Shown: positions 1-5,843 of the stretch, piece by piece | Layout of the letters: each line of letters begins with the position of its first letter | Position numbering within the stretch: position 1 is the first letter of the stretch | Source of the DNA: Pseudomonadota bacterium | GTDB lineage: Bacteria; Desulfobacterota; Desulfobulbia; Desulfobulbales; SURF-16 | Length of the DNA stretch: 6,519 bases | Direction of reading: 5' to 3' | NCBI GenBank assembly: GCA_030597865.1 | Contig: JAUVQZ010000163.1 | Span: 1 to 6,519 of the forward strand | The notes under the pieces: generated by a model | The model's input: the letters and a program-made list of their open reading frames with translations, nothing else | Databases searched by the model: none | What the model was told of the DNA's origin: nothing | Program-made: the position numbers and the translations under genes

Positions 1-1155
1 CCCATTATCAATAAACGAATTAGCCTCACCCCCATCTCCCAGGTGGTGCCGGTGCCTGACCCGGCTGCCTTTTTGGAGGTCGCCCATGCCGTTGACGGGG
101 CTGCCGCCGAGATTGGCATCGACTTTGTCGGCGGTTACACCGCCATGATCCAAAAGGGCGAAACCACCATTGACCGGGCATTGATTGAGGCCATGCCGGA
201 GGTTCTGGCCACCACCACACGTTTTTGCGCCTCCATTATCCTGGCCTCCACCAAGGCGGGCATAAACATGGATGGTTGTTACACCATGGCCCGGGTCATA
301 AAAGACACTGCCCAACGCACTGCTGAACGGGATGGCATCGGCTGCGCAAAACTGGTCCTCTTTGCCAATGCCGTTGAGGATAACCCCTTCATGGCCGGGG
401 CATATTACGGCCCTGGAGAGAGTGAAAGCTCAATACTTGTGGGGGTAAGCGGCCCAGGCGCCGTCCGCCGTGCCCTTGAGAGACTCGGCCCCGATGCCGA
501 CCTTGGCGAGGTGGCTGAGGCGATCAAAAAGACCGCCTTTAAGATTACCCGCGCCGGTGAACTGGTTGGCAAAAAGATAGCTGCCCAGCTTGGTGTTTCC
601 TTTGGCAACCTCGATCTTTCCCTTGCCCCCACACCTGCCGAGGGCGACTCGGTGGGGCAAATCTTAGAGACCATGGGCCTTGCCATGCCTGGGGCGCCCG
701 GCTCAACCGCAGCGCTGATGATGCTTAACGATGCCGTGAAAAAGGGCGGCCTCTTTGCCTCTTCATCGGTGGGCGGCCTCTCCGGCGCCTTCATCCCGGT
801 CAGTGAAGATGCCTCCATGATCGAGGCGGCAAAAATGGGGGCCATCACCATTGAAAAGCTCGAGGCCATGACCAGCGTCTGCTCTGTGGGCCTCGACATG
901 ATCGCTATCCCAGGTGCGACAAGCGCCGAGACCCTGGCCGCCATCATCGCAGACGAGATGGCCATTGGTTGCGCCAATAATAAGACCACTGCGGTGCGGA
1001 TAATCCCGGCCCCGGGCAAGGAGGTCGGTGATTCTGTTCACTTTGGCGGCCTCCTGGGTGAGGCCCCGATAATGGCGGTGAGCCAGATATCAGCAGACAC
1101 CTTTGTCAAAAGGGGAGGCCGTATCCCTGCCCCCCTTCAGTCATTGAAAAACTAG
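1..1155 (+). CDS. DUF711 / UPF0210 'PFL family' protein, 5'-truncated by window edge
   Basis: The reading frame is open from base 1 (it begins P-I-I-N-K-R-I-S-L-T-P-I) and stops at TAG 1153-1155, so 384 residues are visible. A GTG at 43 could be called as a start, but the residues before it (NKRISLTPI) look like family sequence, so the true start lies left of the window. Family members are about 450 residues long; roughly the first 60-70 are missing. Recognisable conserved stretches are STKAGINMDG (near 249-278), GCAKLVLFANAVEDNPFMAG (near 343-396), FGNLDLSLAPTP (near 601-636) and SSSVGGLSGAFIPVSED (near 763-810). The family has a pyruvate formate-lyase-like fold by annotation, but its biochemical role is not established. 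It is soluble, with no signal peptide or membrane segment seen. In many bacteria the gene follows a small ACT-domain gene; that would be off the left edge. Family assignment is confident; function is unknown. Confidence 0.88.
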   Translation, partial: PIINKRISLTPISQVVPVPDPAAFLEVAHAVDGAAAEIGIDFVGGYTAMIQKGETTIDRALIEAMPEVLATTTRFCASIILASTKAGINMDGCYTMARVIKDTAQRTAERDGIGCAKLVLFANAVEDNPFMAGAYYGPGESESSILVGVSGPGAVRRALERLGPDADLGEVAEAIKKTAFKITRAGELVGKKIAAQLGVSFGNLDLSLAPTPAEGDSVGQILETMGLAMPGAPGSTAALMMLNDAVKKGGLFASSSVGGLSGAFIPVSEDASMIEAAKMGAITIEKLEAMTSVCSVGLDMIAIPGATSAETLAAIIADEMAIGCANNKTTAVRIIPAPGKEVGDSVHFGGLLGEAPIMAVSQISADTFVKRGGRIPAPLQSLKN

Positions 1156-1382
1156 TACCCTGTAACGCTTAAACTTTCGCATCGCCCGGGGGTATACTGG
1201 TAGGAGCGAGTTTGCTCGCGAACAGAGCGGCCCCGCGAGCTGAGGCGCCTCCCCTTCGCTGCTAAAACAGAAATTAAATAACCCAGAAATTTTATGTTTA
1301 CACTGCACGACAGACTGCCTGAGCCAGGCAGCGCCTGCGGAAAATTCCACAGACAAAATTTAACGTCAAAAGGAGGTTTCAA
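1156..1382. other. Intergenic gap with REP-like palindrome
   Basis: This 227-bp gap separates the DUF711 gene from the exported hydrolase. No tRNA or convincing ORF is seen on either strand; the minus-strand frames here are not protein-like. The left half holds the GC-rich REP-like element described separately. The right half is AT-richer (around 1262-1300) and is where the hydrolase promoter probably lies, but no clean -35/-10 pair could be assigned. The gap ends with a strong Shine-Dalgarno sequence, AGGAGG near 1371-1376, seven bases before the hydrolase ATG at 1383. Confidence 0.5.
1200..1240. repeat. REP-like palindromic element
   Basis: GTAGGAGCGAGTTTGCTCGC closely resembles the repetitive extragenic palindromes of Pseudomonas (GTAGGAGCGAGCTTGCTCGC type). 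GCGAG (1206-1210) and CTCGC (1215-1219) form a short stem around TTTG. GCTCGCG (1214-1220) can instead pair with CGCGAGC (1234-1240), a perfect 7-bp stem over a 13-base loop, so two mutually exclusive hairpins are possible. There is no T-run behind it, so it is not a standard intrinsic terminator. A weaker relative occurs at 3567-3586. Whether it is a dispersed genomic repeat cannot be told from one window. Confidence 0.5.
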
Positions 1383-2273
1383 ATGATTGCTAAAATCATA
1401 CCGGCATTATGTGTTCTGGGCGCAGGGGTCATGGCGCTTGTTAGTCCCGTCCAGGCGGACGAGGTAAAAATCATCCCCACCCAGATCACCAAGCAGATAT
1501 ACATGCTTGCCGGGCAAGGCGGCAATATCGGTCTCTTTATCGGTGAGGACGGCACATTTTTGATCGACGACCAGTTCGCCCCCTTAACGGAAAAGATCCT
1601 GGCGGCCATCAAATCAGTGGGCGGTGACTCCCCCAAATTCCTGATAAACACCCACTACCATGGCGACCACACCGGCGGCAACGAAACGCTGGGTAAGAGC
1701 GGCACCCTGATCTTCTCCCACGACAATGTCCGTGAACGCCTGAGCACCGGTTCCTTCCTTGAGGCCTTCAACGCGAAACATGCCGCCCTGGACAAGGAAG
1801 GCCTGCCAGTGGTGACCTTTTCAGAGGACATCAGTTTCCATCTTAACGGCGACAGCGTCCAGGCCATCCATACGCCCCACGCCCATACCGATGGCGACAG
1901 CTTCATCTATTTTCGCAAGGCCAATGTTATCCATGCCGGCGACATCCTTTTTAACGGTTTCTATCCCTTTATCGACGTCCACCATGGTGGTTCCCTCCGT
2001 GGTATGATCAAGGCCGTTGACCAGATCCTGGCCCTGGCTGATGACAACACGAAAATTATCGCCGGCCACGGCCCCATGGCGAACAAGGCCCAGTTGGCAA
2101 ATTACCGGCAGATGCTCGAAACCGCCCATGGGCGTTTGAAAAAACTTAAGGCTGCCGGAAAAACCGCCCAGGAGGCAGCCGCCACCAACCCCCTGGCCGA
2201 CCTTGAGGCAATCTGGGGCGATGGACACTTCACAGGTGATCGCTGGATCGAGGTGATCTATTCCGGGGTATAA
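1383..2273 (+). CDS. Exported metallo-beta-lactamase-fold hydrolase
   Basis: A 296-residue protein with a Sec-type signal peptide: short basic start (MIAK), hydrophobic core to about residue 20, likely cleavage after VQA (residue 25). The mature part is a complete MBL domain. It has metal ligands H91, H93, D95 and H96 in HYHGDHTGG, H168 in AHAHTDGDS, D187 in HAGDILFNG as the bridging aspartate, and H229 in AGHGP. The full ligand set implies an active, probably dinuclear zinc hydrolase in the periplasm. Sequence style matches the broad group annotated as 'MBL fold metallo-hydrolase' with a HAGDxxFNGxYPFID motif. The substrate cannot be inferred, and beta-lactamase activity should not be assumed. 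Start ATG 1383 is supported by AGGAGG seven bases upstream and by the signal peptide. The gene stands alone, with gaps of 227 bp before and 150 bp after. Confidence 0.88.
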   Translation: MIAKIIPALCVLGAGVMALVSPVQADEVKIIPTQITKQIYMLAGQGGNIGLFIGEDGTFLIDDQFAPLTEKILAAIKSVGGDSPKFLINTHYHGDHTGGNETLGKSGTLIFSHDNVRERLSTGSFLEAFNAKHAALDKEGLPVVTFSEDISFHLNGDSVQAIHTPHAHTDGDSFIYFRKANVIHAGDILFNGFYPFIDVHHGGSLRGMIKAVDQILALADDNTKIIAGHGPMANKAQLANYRQMLETAHGRLKKLKAAGKTAQEAAATNPLADLEAIWGDGHFTGDRWIEVIYSGV

Positions 2274-2279
2274 AACTGT

Positions 2280-2325
2280 ATCGCCTGCCAACAGGGCCAA
2301 GGCAAAACAAGTTGAGACAGGCGAT
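2280..2325 (+). terminator. Weak hairpin after the MBL gene
   Basis: Seven bases past the hydrolase stop, ATCGCCTG (2280-2287) is complementary to CAGGCGAT (2318-2325), an 8-bp perfect stem over a 30-base loop. The bases that follow (TATACAATAATC) are AT-rich but not a T-run. It may act as a 3' stabilising or termination structure; the evidence is only the complementarity and the position. Confidence 0.25.
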
Positions 2326-2423
2326 TATACAATAATCATCTCCAGCCCCCAATCAGGGCTAGACTTTTGGCCGGGATCTATGCCAGAATTTAAAGATCGC
2401 CCCCAAGAAATGAGGAGAAGTAT

Positions 2424-2885
2424 ATGGCACTCTATCTCGTCCAGCACGGCCTCAGTTTCAGCAAGGCCGAAGATCCAGAGCAGGGTCTTTCTGAGGCAGG
2501 GAAAGTCACGACCCAGAGGGTGGCAGAGGTTGCCAAAGGGTATCGTGTACGGGTAAAGGCCATCCACCACAGCCCCAAAATGAGGGCCCGTCAGACTGCC
2601 GAACTTATGGCCACTGCCCTCACCCCCCCTAACGGCATGCAGGAAAGGGCCGGTCTTCTGCCCCTGGATGACGTCTTTCAACTTGCTGCCGCCTTAAGCT
2701 GCGCCGATCAGCTCATGCTGGTTGGCCACCTGCCCTTCATGGAAAGGCTCACCTCCCTGCTTGTCACCGGCAGCCCGGAGCAACGGGTCTTCAAATTTCA
2801 AAACAGTGGCATCGTCTGCCTGGACCAGGATCCGGAGTCCCGCTCCTGGTTTATCAAGTGGACCCTGATGCCCAATATAGATTGA
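2424..2885 (+). CDS. sixA: SixA-type phosphohistidine phosphatase
   Basis: A 153-residue cytoplasmic protein of the histidine phosphatase superfamily, close in length to E. coli SixA (about 160). SixA proteins remove phosphate from histidine residues of phosphotransfer proteins; the partner here is unknown. The catalytic loop is LVQHG at residues 5-9, so H8 is the expected nucleophile, but the usual RHG arginine is glutamine (Q7). Other signature elements are present: LSEAG (22-26), HSPKMRARQTAE (49-60) with phosphate-binding arginines, and the second histidine H102 in LVGHLPFMERL. The start at 2424 is supported by AGGAG at 2413-2417 with six-base spacing and by the catalytic loop lying at the extreme N-terminus, as the family requires. 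The next gene begins 39 bp downstream on the same strand, so the two are probably one operon. The Q-for-R change could be a clade trait rather than loss of function. Confidence 0.85.
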   Translation: MALYLVQHGLSFSKAEDPEQGLSEAGKVTTQRVAEVAKGYRVRVKAIHHSPKMRARQTAELMATALTPPNGMQERAGLLPLDDVFQLAAALSCADQLMLVGHLPFMERLTSLLVTGSPEQRVFKFQNSGIVCLDQDPESRSWFIKWTLMPNID

Positions 2886-2924
2886 CAGGGAGTTATCCAT
2901 TAATTTCACCAGAGGAGATGCATC

Positions 2925-3287
2925 ATGAGCAGACAACTGTCGTTCACCAAGTTTGAAAAGGAGTTGTTGCCTGACTTTCGGCAGAAGATCAACCAGGCCG
3001 AATCCTCTGAAGATGTAAAGACATTTTACGCCCGCACCAGCCTGGCCCTTTTCGACAAGGCCCTTGAGGGTGAACTCTCCCTGGAGTTTAACGACATCGT
3101 CCTCCTGCCGGGCCATGATGACAGGTATGTCCTCAGCAACCGCATCCTCACCTCATCCCTGTTTACCGATATCTGGAACTCCTCGGACCTGCCCCATATT
3201 CTGGGCCGTTTTACCGATATGGCCCTCAACCGCTATAAACATTTGGAAAAACACCCGGAAAAGACCGAGGCCAAGATAAGAAAGTAA
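2925..3287 (+). CDS. Small protein of unknown function, downstream of sixA
   Basis: A 120-residue protein that I do not recognise. It has a good ribosome site (GAGGAG 2912-2917, seven bases before ATG 2925), ordinary codon use like its neighbours, and a stop TAA directly followed by another TAA. No signal peptide, membrane segment, cysteine or known catalytic motif is visible. It is charged and probably mostly helical: an acidic/amphipathic N-terminal half (KFEKELLPDFRQKINQAES), a central segment with LLPGHDDRYVLSNRI, and a lysine-rich tail (KHLEKHPEKTEAKIRK). The 39-bp spacing after sixA suggests co-transcription and perhaps a functional link to the phosphatase, but that is context only. The minus-strand frame of 140 residues over the same region runs antisense to both genes and is a shadow. 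Confidence 0.7.
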   Translation: MSRQLSFTKFEKELLPDFRQKINQAESSEDVKTFYARTSLALFDKALEGELSLEFNDIVLLPGHDDRYVLSNRILTSSLFTDIWNSSDLPHILGRFTDMALNRYKHLEKHPEKTEAKIRK

Positions 3288-3566
3288 TAATTGCTGACCG
3301 CAAAGACACCACGTCACCCTATCGAAAAACAGGTGCTGCCGGGTGATTTGAAACTATATAGGTATCTTAAAAAACTGGATATTTCGAAGTCTACGCTCTC
3401 TGTTCGAGAATAAGGAATAGGCAAAATAACAGTTTTTCAAGATGCCCATATATCAGCAGTAATGTCTGGTTGCTGACCTGTGTCTGTCCATAAATGGCTT
3501 TTTCAGCGGCTCCCTGCCCCACAGAAAAATGAATACTGCCACATACCATTAATAGGCTGCGTGCCC

Positions 3567-3586
3567 GTAGGGGCGAGCTTCCCCCG
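3567..3586. repeat. Degenerate REP-like site
   Basis: GTAGGGGCGAGCTTCCCCCG shares the GTAGG-GCGAG-TT framework of the element at 1200-1220. It forms a shorter GGGG/CCCC stem around CGAGCTT. It may be a diverged copy of the same repeat family or a coincidence of GC-rich sequence; the similarity is partial. Confidence 0.3.
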
Positions 3587-3653
3587 GTGCCTTAGTACGG
3601 AGTGAAAGAAAAACGTTAGCGTAACTTTGGCTGAAGGTTGGTGGTGATCACAT

Positions 3654-3705
3654 ATTCATTTCTCTGCGTCTTGCCCTCAACGAAAAAATCTAGCTATTGC
3701 AAGAT
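3654..3705 (+). repeat. Inverted repeat, left copy (IR-L)
   Basis: This 52-bp segment matches the reverse complement of 4986-5036. The core, 3658-3692 against 4998-5032, is 35 bases with two mismatches. The flanks extend the match with a few more mismatches and one gap, out to a shared AAGAT. It sits immediately upstream of the FapF-like gene and ends five bases before the -10 box. Its CTCTGCGTCTTGCCCTCAAC part resembles short dispersed intergenic repeats seen in many genomes, so it may be one copy of a wider family. Confidence 0.8.
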
Positions 3706-3710
3706 GCCAA

Positions 3711-3716
3711 TATAAT
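3711..3716 (+). promoter_or_regulatory. Candidate -10 box of the FapF-like gene
   Basis: TATAAT is a perfect sigma70 -10 hexamer, 30 bases before the ATG at 3747. No good -35 box lies at 16-18 bases upstream (that position is ATCTAG-like and inside the repeat IR-L), so the promoter may be weak or activator-dependent. The ribosome site is AAAGGAGG at 3732-3739. Confidence 0.4.
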
Positions 3717-3746
3717 TAAAAAAACAAACTGAAAGGAGGATGGCAA

Positions 3747-4796
3747 ATGAAAAAAGATATTACCCGGCTGCTGGGCAGTATCTGCATGATCACGCTCTTG
3801 TCCACTTCGGTTGCCCATGGCCAAACCATGCCGGAAAAACCGGTTGGCAAGGAACCCCGGCAAGATGGGGGGAGAACTGTGGCAATTTTTGAAGAACGTG
3901 GGGTGCTGACCAGTAAAGGGACCTTTATTGTCGAACCGTCCCTGCAGTATCTCCACTCTTCTTCATCGCGGGTGGCCATCGAAGGCTTTTCCGTTATTCC
4001 GGCAATCACCATCGGCCTGATCAATGTCAGCGAGCTGCAACGAGATACCTTCATCGGCGCCCTGGCCTTCCGCTATGGCTTAACCACCAGGTTGGAGGTG
4101 GAGGCCAAAATTCCCTATGTATATCGGGATGAGAGCATCCGGGAACGAGAATTTAGTCAACCATCATCCTCTGATATTATCCAGAACTCCGAGGGTAATG
4201 ATCTGGGCGACATTGAGTTCGCCATCCATTATCAATTAAATCGAGGTAAGGGTGGTTTTCCATACCTGGTTGCCAATATCCGGGTGAAGAGCCGGACAGG
4301 CAACGATCCGTTTGAGGTGGAAAGAGAGATACTGCAAGACAGCAACGGCACCGAGATCGGTGAGGTCTTTAAAGAACAGCCCACAGGTTCCGGCTTTTGG
4401 GGAGTCCAACCAAGCCTGACAATAGTTTACCCCACTGATCCCGCAGTCCTGTATGCCAACATAAGCTACCTATGGAATATTGAGCGCAATGTCGGTGACG
4501 GATTTGGCAGGATTGATCCTGGCGATGCCGTGGGAGTGAGCTTTGGCCTGGGCTTTGCCATCAACGACAAAACCTCATTCAGCCTTGGCTATGACCATAG
4601 TACTATTCTCAAGTCCAGTTTTTCAAACAGCAGCGGGACAGATGCGCAATTTGACCAGATCCAGATCGGTACTTTTCTGGTGGGGTTGTCCCAGCGGCTG
4701 ACTAAGAAAACAACCTTCAACCTCTCCCTGGGCATGGGGGTCACTGACGAGGCCTCGGATCTTCAGCTGACCATGCGGTTTCCCATTTCATTCTGA
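3747..4796 (+). CDS. FapF-like outer-membrane beta-barrel (amyloid-type export channel)
   Basis: A 349-residue protein with a Sec signal peptide (KK-D-I-T-R start, hydrophobic residues 8-23, probable cleavage after AHG at 25). The body is rich in alternating amphipathic strands and ends in MRFPISF, the terminal-Phe signature of outer-membrane barrels. Residues 47-120 (IFEERGVLTSKGTFIVEPSL, then RVAIEGFSVIPAITIGLI and RYGLTTRLEVEAKIPYVYR) match my memory of the FapF / 'transporter' family found beside C39 peptidases. In Pseudomonas, FapF is the channel that secretes Fap amyloid subunits. Here only about 20 residues separate the signal peptide from the conserved region, so the N-terminal coiled coil described for Pseudomonas FapF seems absent. 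Start ATG 3747 has AAAGGAGG eight bases upstream. The gene faces the C39/FapE-like pair and is bracketed by inverted repeats. A generic 'Phenol_MetA_deg-like' barrel is the alternative label. Confidence 0.72.
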   Translation: MKKDITRLLGSICMITLLSTSVAHGQTMPEKPVGKEPRQDGGRTVAIFEERGVLTSKGTFIVEPSLQYLHSSSSRVAIEGFSVIPAITIGLINVSELQRDTFIGALAFRYGLTTRLEVEAKIPYVYRDESIREREFSQPSSSDIIQNSEGNDLGDIEFAIHYQLNRGKGGFPYLVANIRVKSRTGNDPFEVEREILQDSNGTEIGEVFKEQPTGSGFWGVQPSLTIVYPTDPAVLYANISYLWNIERNVGDGFGRIDPGDAVGVSFGLGFAINDKTSFSLGYDHSTILKSSFSNSSGTDAQFDQIQIGTFLVGLSQRLTKKTTFNLSLGMGVTDEASDLQLTMRFPISF

Positions 4797-4900
4797 TAGA
4801 GATGGGCGGCGATTATTATGCTCCGAAAATCAAGTCATGGTTACAGCAGTAAGTGGTTGTGTGCGAGAGTGTGAGTTGAAGAGCTTTTGTATGACAAGAA

Positions 4901-4932
4901 ACTGTGACAGGTCAAGCCTGACCTGTCACAGT
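4901..4932. repeat. Perfect 14-bp-stem hairpin
   Basis: ACTGTGACAGGTCA (4901-4914) and TGACCTGTCACAGT (4919-4932) are exact reverse complements around the four-base loop AGCC. It lies 104 bases past the FapF-like stop. No T-run follows on either strand, so a Rho-independent terminator is not supported. A dispersed palindrome, an mRNA 3'-end stabiliser, or a protein-binding palindrome remains possible. Confidence 0.75.
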
Positions 4933-4985
4933 GCAAGCCATTGCCCAAGACAAAAATCAAGATCCTTTTTCTGCATCTTTAGGAT

Positions 4986-5036
4986 ATCTTGAACAATTAG
5001 ATTTTTCCGTTGAGGGCAAGAAGCAGAGAAATTAAT
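4986..5036 (-). repeat. Inverted repeat, right copy (IR-R)
   Basis: The reverse complement of this segment aligns with 3654-3705: 33 of 35 identical in the core (4998-5032), with the match extending on both sides. The pair encloses about 1.28 kb containing the whole FapF-like gene and its -10 box. The orientation is strictly inverted, the arrangement needed for recombination to flip the enclosed DNA. Confidence 0.8.
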
Positions 5037-5132
5037 GAGCGCGCCCTGAAAGAGATAGGCGTAGACTTCCAGGGCACCGCCAAGGGGGTATTGGAAAGAA
5101 CCCTTGGGGTGCAGCATATTAATGATATGTGA
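5001..5132 (+). pseudogene. Short open frame, possible coding remnant
   Basis: After an in-frame TAG at 4998-5000 the + strand frame is open to TGA 5130-5132. There is no ATG start before the final codons and no clear ribosome site; TTG 5010 is the only early candidate. The second half encodes the protein-like string ALKEIGVDFQGTAKGVLERT followed by LGVQHINDM, which I cannot assign to a family. The first part overlaps IR-R. The same bases form the bulged hairpin at 5075-5111, so the protein-like look may be incidental. Confidence 0.2.
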
Positions 5133-5175
5133 GCATTATTCATTTTTCTGTGACGCAGCAGATAGGCGCAGACTT
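5053..5175 (+). repeat. Direct repeat AGATAGGCG(T/C)AGACTT, two copies 107 bp apart
   Basis: The 16-base segment at 5053-5068 recurs at 5160-5175 with one mismatch. Each copy, read in its own + frame, gives a similar peptide: EIGVDF in the first and QIGADF in the second, where a short frame runs from GTG 5129 to TGA 5240-5242. This could be a decayed tandem duplication of a coding segment or two copies of a small intergenic repeat. The coordinates span both copies and the spacer. Confidence 0.4.
5075..5111. other. Bulged hairpin
   Basis: CACC (5075-5078) and CCAAGGG (5080-5086) pair with CCCTTGG (5101-5107) and GGTG (5108-5111), with G5079 bulged: 11 base pairs over a 14-base loop. GCCCTG (5043-5048) and CAGGGC (5070-5075) form a competing 6-bp stem. 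Neither strand has a T-run after it. It could be a structured RNA segment or a processed mRNA end. Confidence 0.4.
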
Positions 5176-5210
5176 TGATCGGCGAATAAAGCCGTTACTC
5201 AAGGTGCCCT

Positions 5211-5783
5211 TTAATGAAGGGATTCGATCAATCGTGCCCTGACCATTGAATTCATCCTTGTGTTTTTCAAGGAAGGGTATCCAGATATTTCAACATCCAT
5301 TACCCTGAGGTGTTCAATGACTTTATTGTCAACGGAATTTTGAATGACAAGGGAGGTAAGGTCGTTTCCCATGCTATTGTGAACCACAGTCTGGGCCGCA
5401 TTATTTTCATAATCAGCCAAACCGGGCTGAGTAAGAGCAATGGTGGGGTTCGCAACATCTGCTGAATTATTTTGGTCAACGAAAATTTCCAATGCGGCCA
5501 TGTCCAACTTGGGGATTTTCAAGACGGTGCGCGCCATCACCATTCCATCAATTTTCACCACATCTTGAAGCCCGAAACTCACCATAAAACCGTCTCTATC
5601 CACAAATCCTCCCCGTAACCGCCCCAGTTCCCCGGTGCTGAGTACGGGCTCCCGCAGTTGAAGTTCTCCACCTTCCAGCGCAGCAGAGGCACAGGGAACC
5701 GGCCCGCCGGCTAACCATCCCAGACACAAACAGCCGAACAGCCCCAGGGGTGTAGCAGTAATTTTTCTCTGTCTTCTGGTCAT
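5211..5783 (-). CDS. Secreted FapE-like protein with double-glycine leader motif
   Basis: A 190-residue protein from the ATG at 5783; an upstream in-frame GTG at 5792 would add three residues. The ATG is preferred because AAGGTG lies six bases before it. It begins with a Sec signal peptide: RRQRK basic region, hydrophobic residues 12-25, likely cleavage at ASA-A (34/35). Then comes LSTGELGRLRGG at residues 48-59, fitting the bacteriocin-type leader consensus LSxxELxxIxGG cut by C39 peptidases. The remaining ~131 residues lack cysteine, are rich in Val, Asn and Asp, and contain IQNSVDNKVIEHLRVMDVEI (about 147-166), which resembles the repeat-like style of Fap proteins. It follows the C39 peptidase gene by 60 bp on the same strand, the position of fapE after fapD. 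The FapE assignment rests on position plus faint similarity; it may instead be a different secreted substrate. Confidence 0.65.
   Translation of the reverse strand: MTRRQRKITATPLGLFGCLCLGWLAGGPVPCASAALEGGELQLREPVLSTGELGRLRGGFVDRDGFMVSFGLQDVVKIDGMVMARTVLKIPKLDMAALEIFVDQNNSADVANPTIALTQPGLADYENNAAQTVVHNSMGNDLTSLVIQNSVDNKVIEHLRVMDVEISGYPSLKNTRMNSMVRARLIESLH
5607..5642 (-). other. Double-glycine processing motif (predicted C39 cleavage site)
   Basis: These bases encode LSTGELGRLRGG, with predicted cleavage between G59 and F60 of the FapE-like protein. Every conserved position of the classical leader is filled: L, S, E, L, a hydrophobic residue (L) and G-G. Unlike bacteriocin leaders, it lies after a Sec signal peptide instead of at the N-terminus, matching a peptidase that also carries a signal peptide and would act in the periplasm. 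Confidence 0.6.
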
Positions 5784-5843
5784 GACCGTCACCTTACACC
5801 TTGTAGCAGATATGATGGCGTGCTAAAAAATCCAGCGTACCGT

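Larger units (their letters stand above)
3288..3746. other. 459-bp intergenic region before the FapF-like gene
   Basis: No convincing ORF or RNA gene is seen here. Contents from left to right: a 6-bp stem TCACCC (3314-3319) / GGGTGA (3341-3346) followed by TTTG, a weak terminator candidate for the sixA operon; a 15-base segment at 3438-3452 (CAAGATGCCCATATA) that recurs with one mismatch at 3700-3714; a REP-like site at 3567-3586; the left copy of the inverted repeat at 3654-3705; and a perfect -10 box at 3711-3716. The base composition is more AT-rich than the flanking genes. Confidence 0.5.
4797..5210. other. 414-bp gap between converging genes, rich in structure
   Basis: The FapF-like gene (+) and the FapE-like gene (-) converge on this gap. 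It holds a perfect hairpin (4901-4932), the right inverted repeat (4986-5036), a bulged hairpin (5075-5111), a direct repeat (5053-5068 and 5160-5175) and two short + strand open frames that may be decayed coding sequence. 4797-4900 shows nothing recognisable. No standard T-tailed terminator was found for either converging gene. Confidence 0.5.

Noticed and set aside
405..1019. 204-residue minus-strand frame
   Set aside because: Antisense to the well-conserved DUF711 gene; its Ser/Pro/Ala-rich translation is typical of a shadow of GC-rich coding sequence.
43..1155. GTG at 43 as the start of the DUF711 gene
   Set aside because: The frame is open to base 1 and the upstream residues look like family sequence, so the gene is cut by the window edge.
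1383..2273. Antibiotic-resistance beta-lactamase
   Set aside because: The MBL fold is shared by many hydrolases; nothing in the sequence points to a beta-lactam substrate.
1821..2300. 159-residue minus-strand frame
   Set aside because: Antisense to the MBL hydrolase, whose complete metal-binding motifs establish the real coding strand.
2325..3116. Minus-strand frames of 118 and 140 residues
   Set aside because: They overlap sixA and the following gene, which have good ribosome sites and, for sixA, catalytic motifs.
3288..3746. CRISPR array or tRNA in the gap
   Set aside because: No regularly spaced repeats and no cloverleaf-compatible sequence were seen.
4901..4932. Rho-independent terminator for the converging genes
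   Set aside because: The stem is strong, but no T-run follows it on either strand.
4926..5117. 63-residue minus-strand frame
   Set aside because: It crosses IR-R and the bulged hairpin and has no recognisable domain or good ribosome site; treated as repeat sequence.
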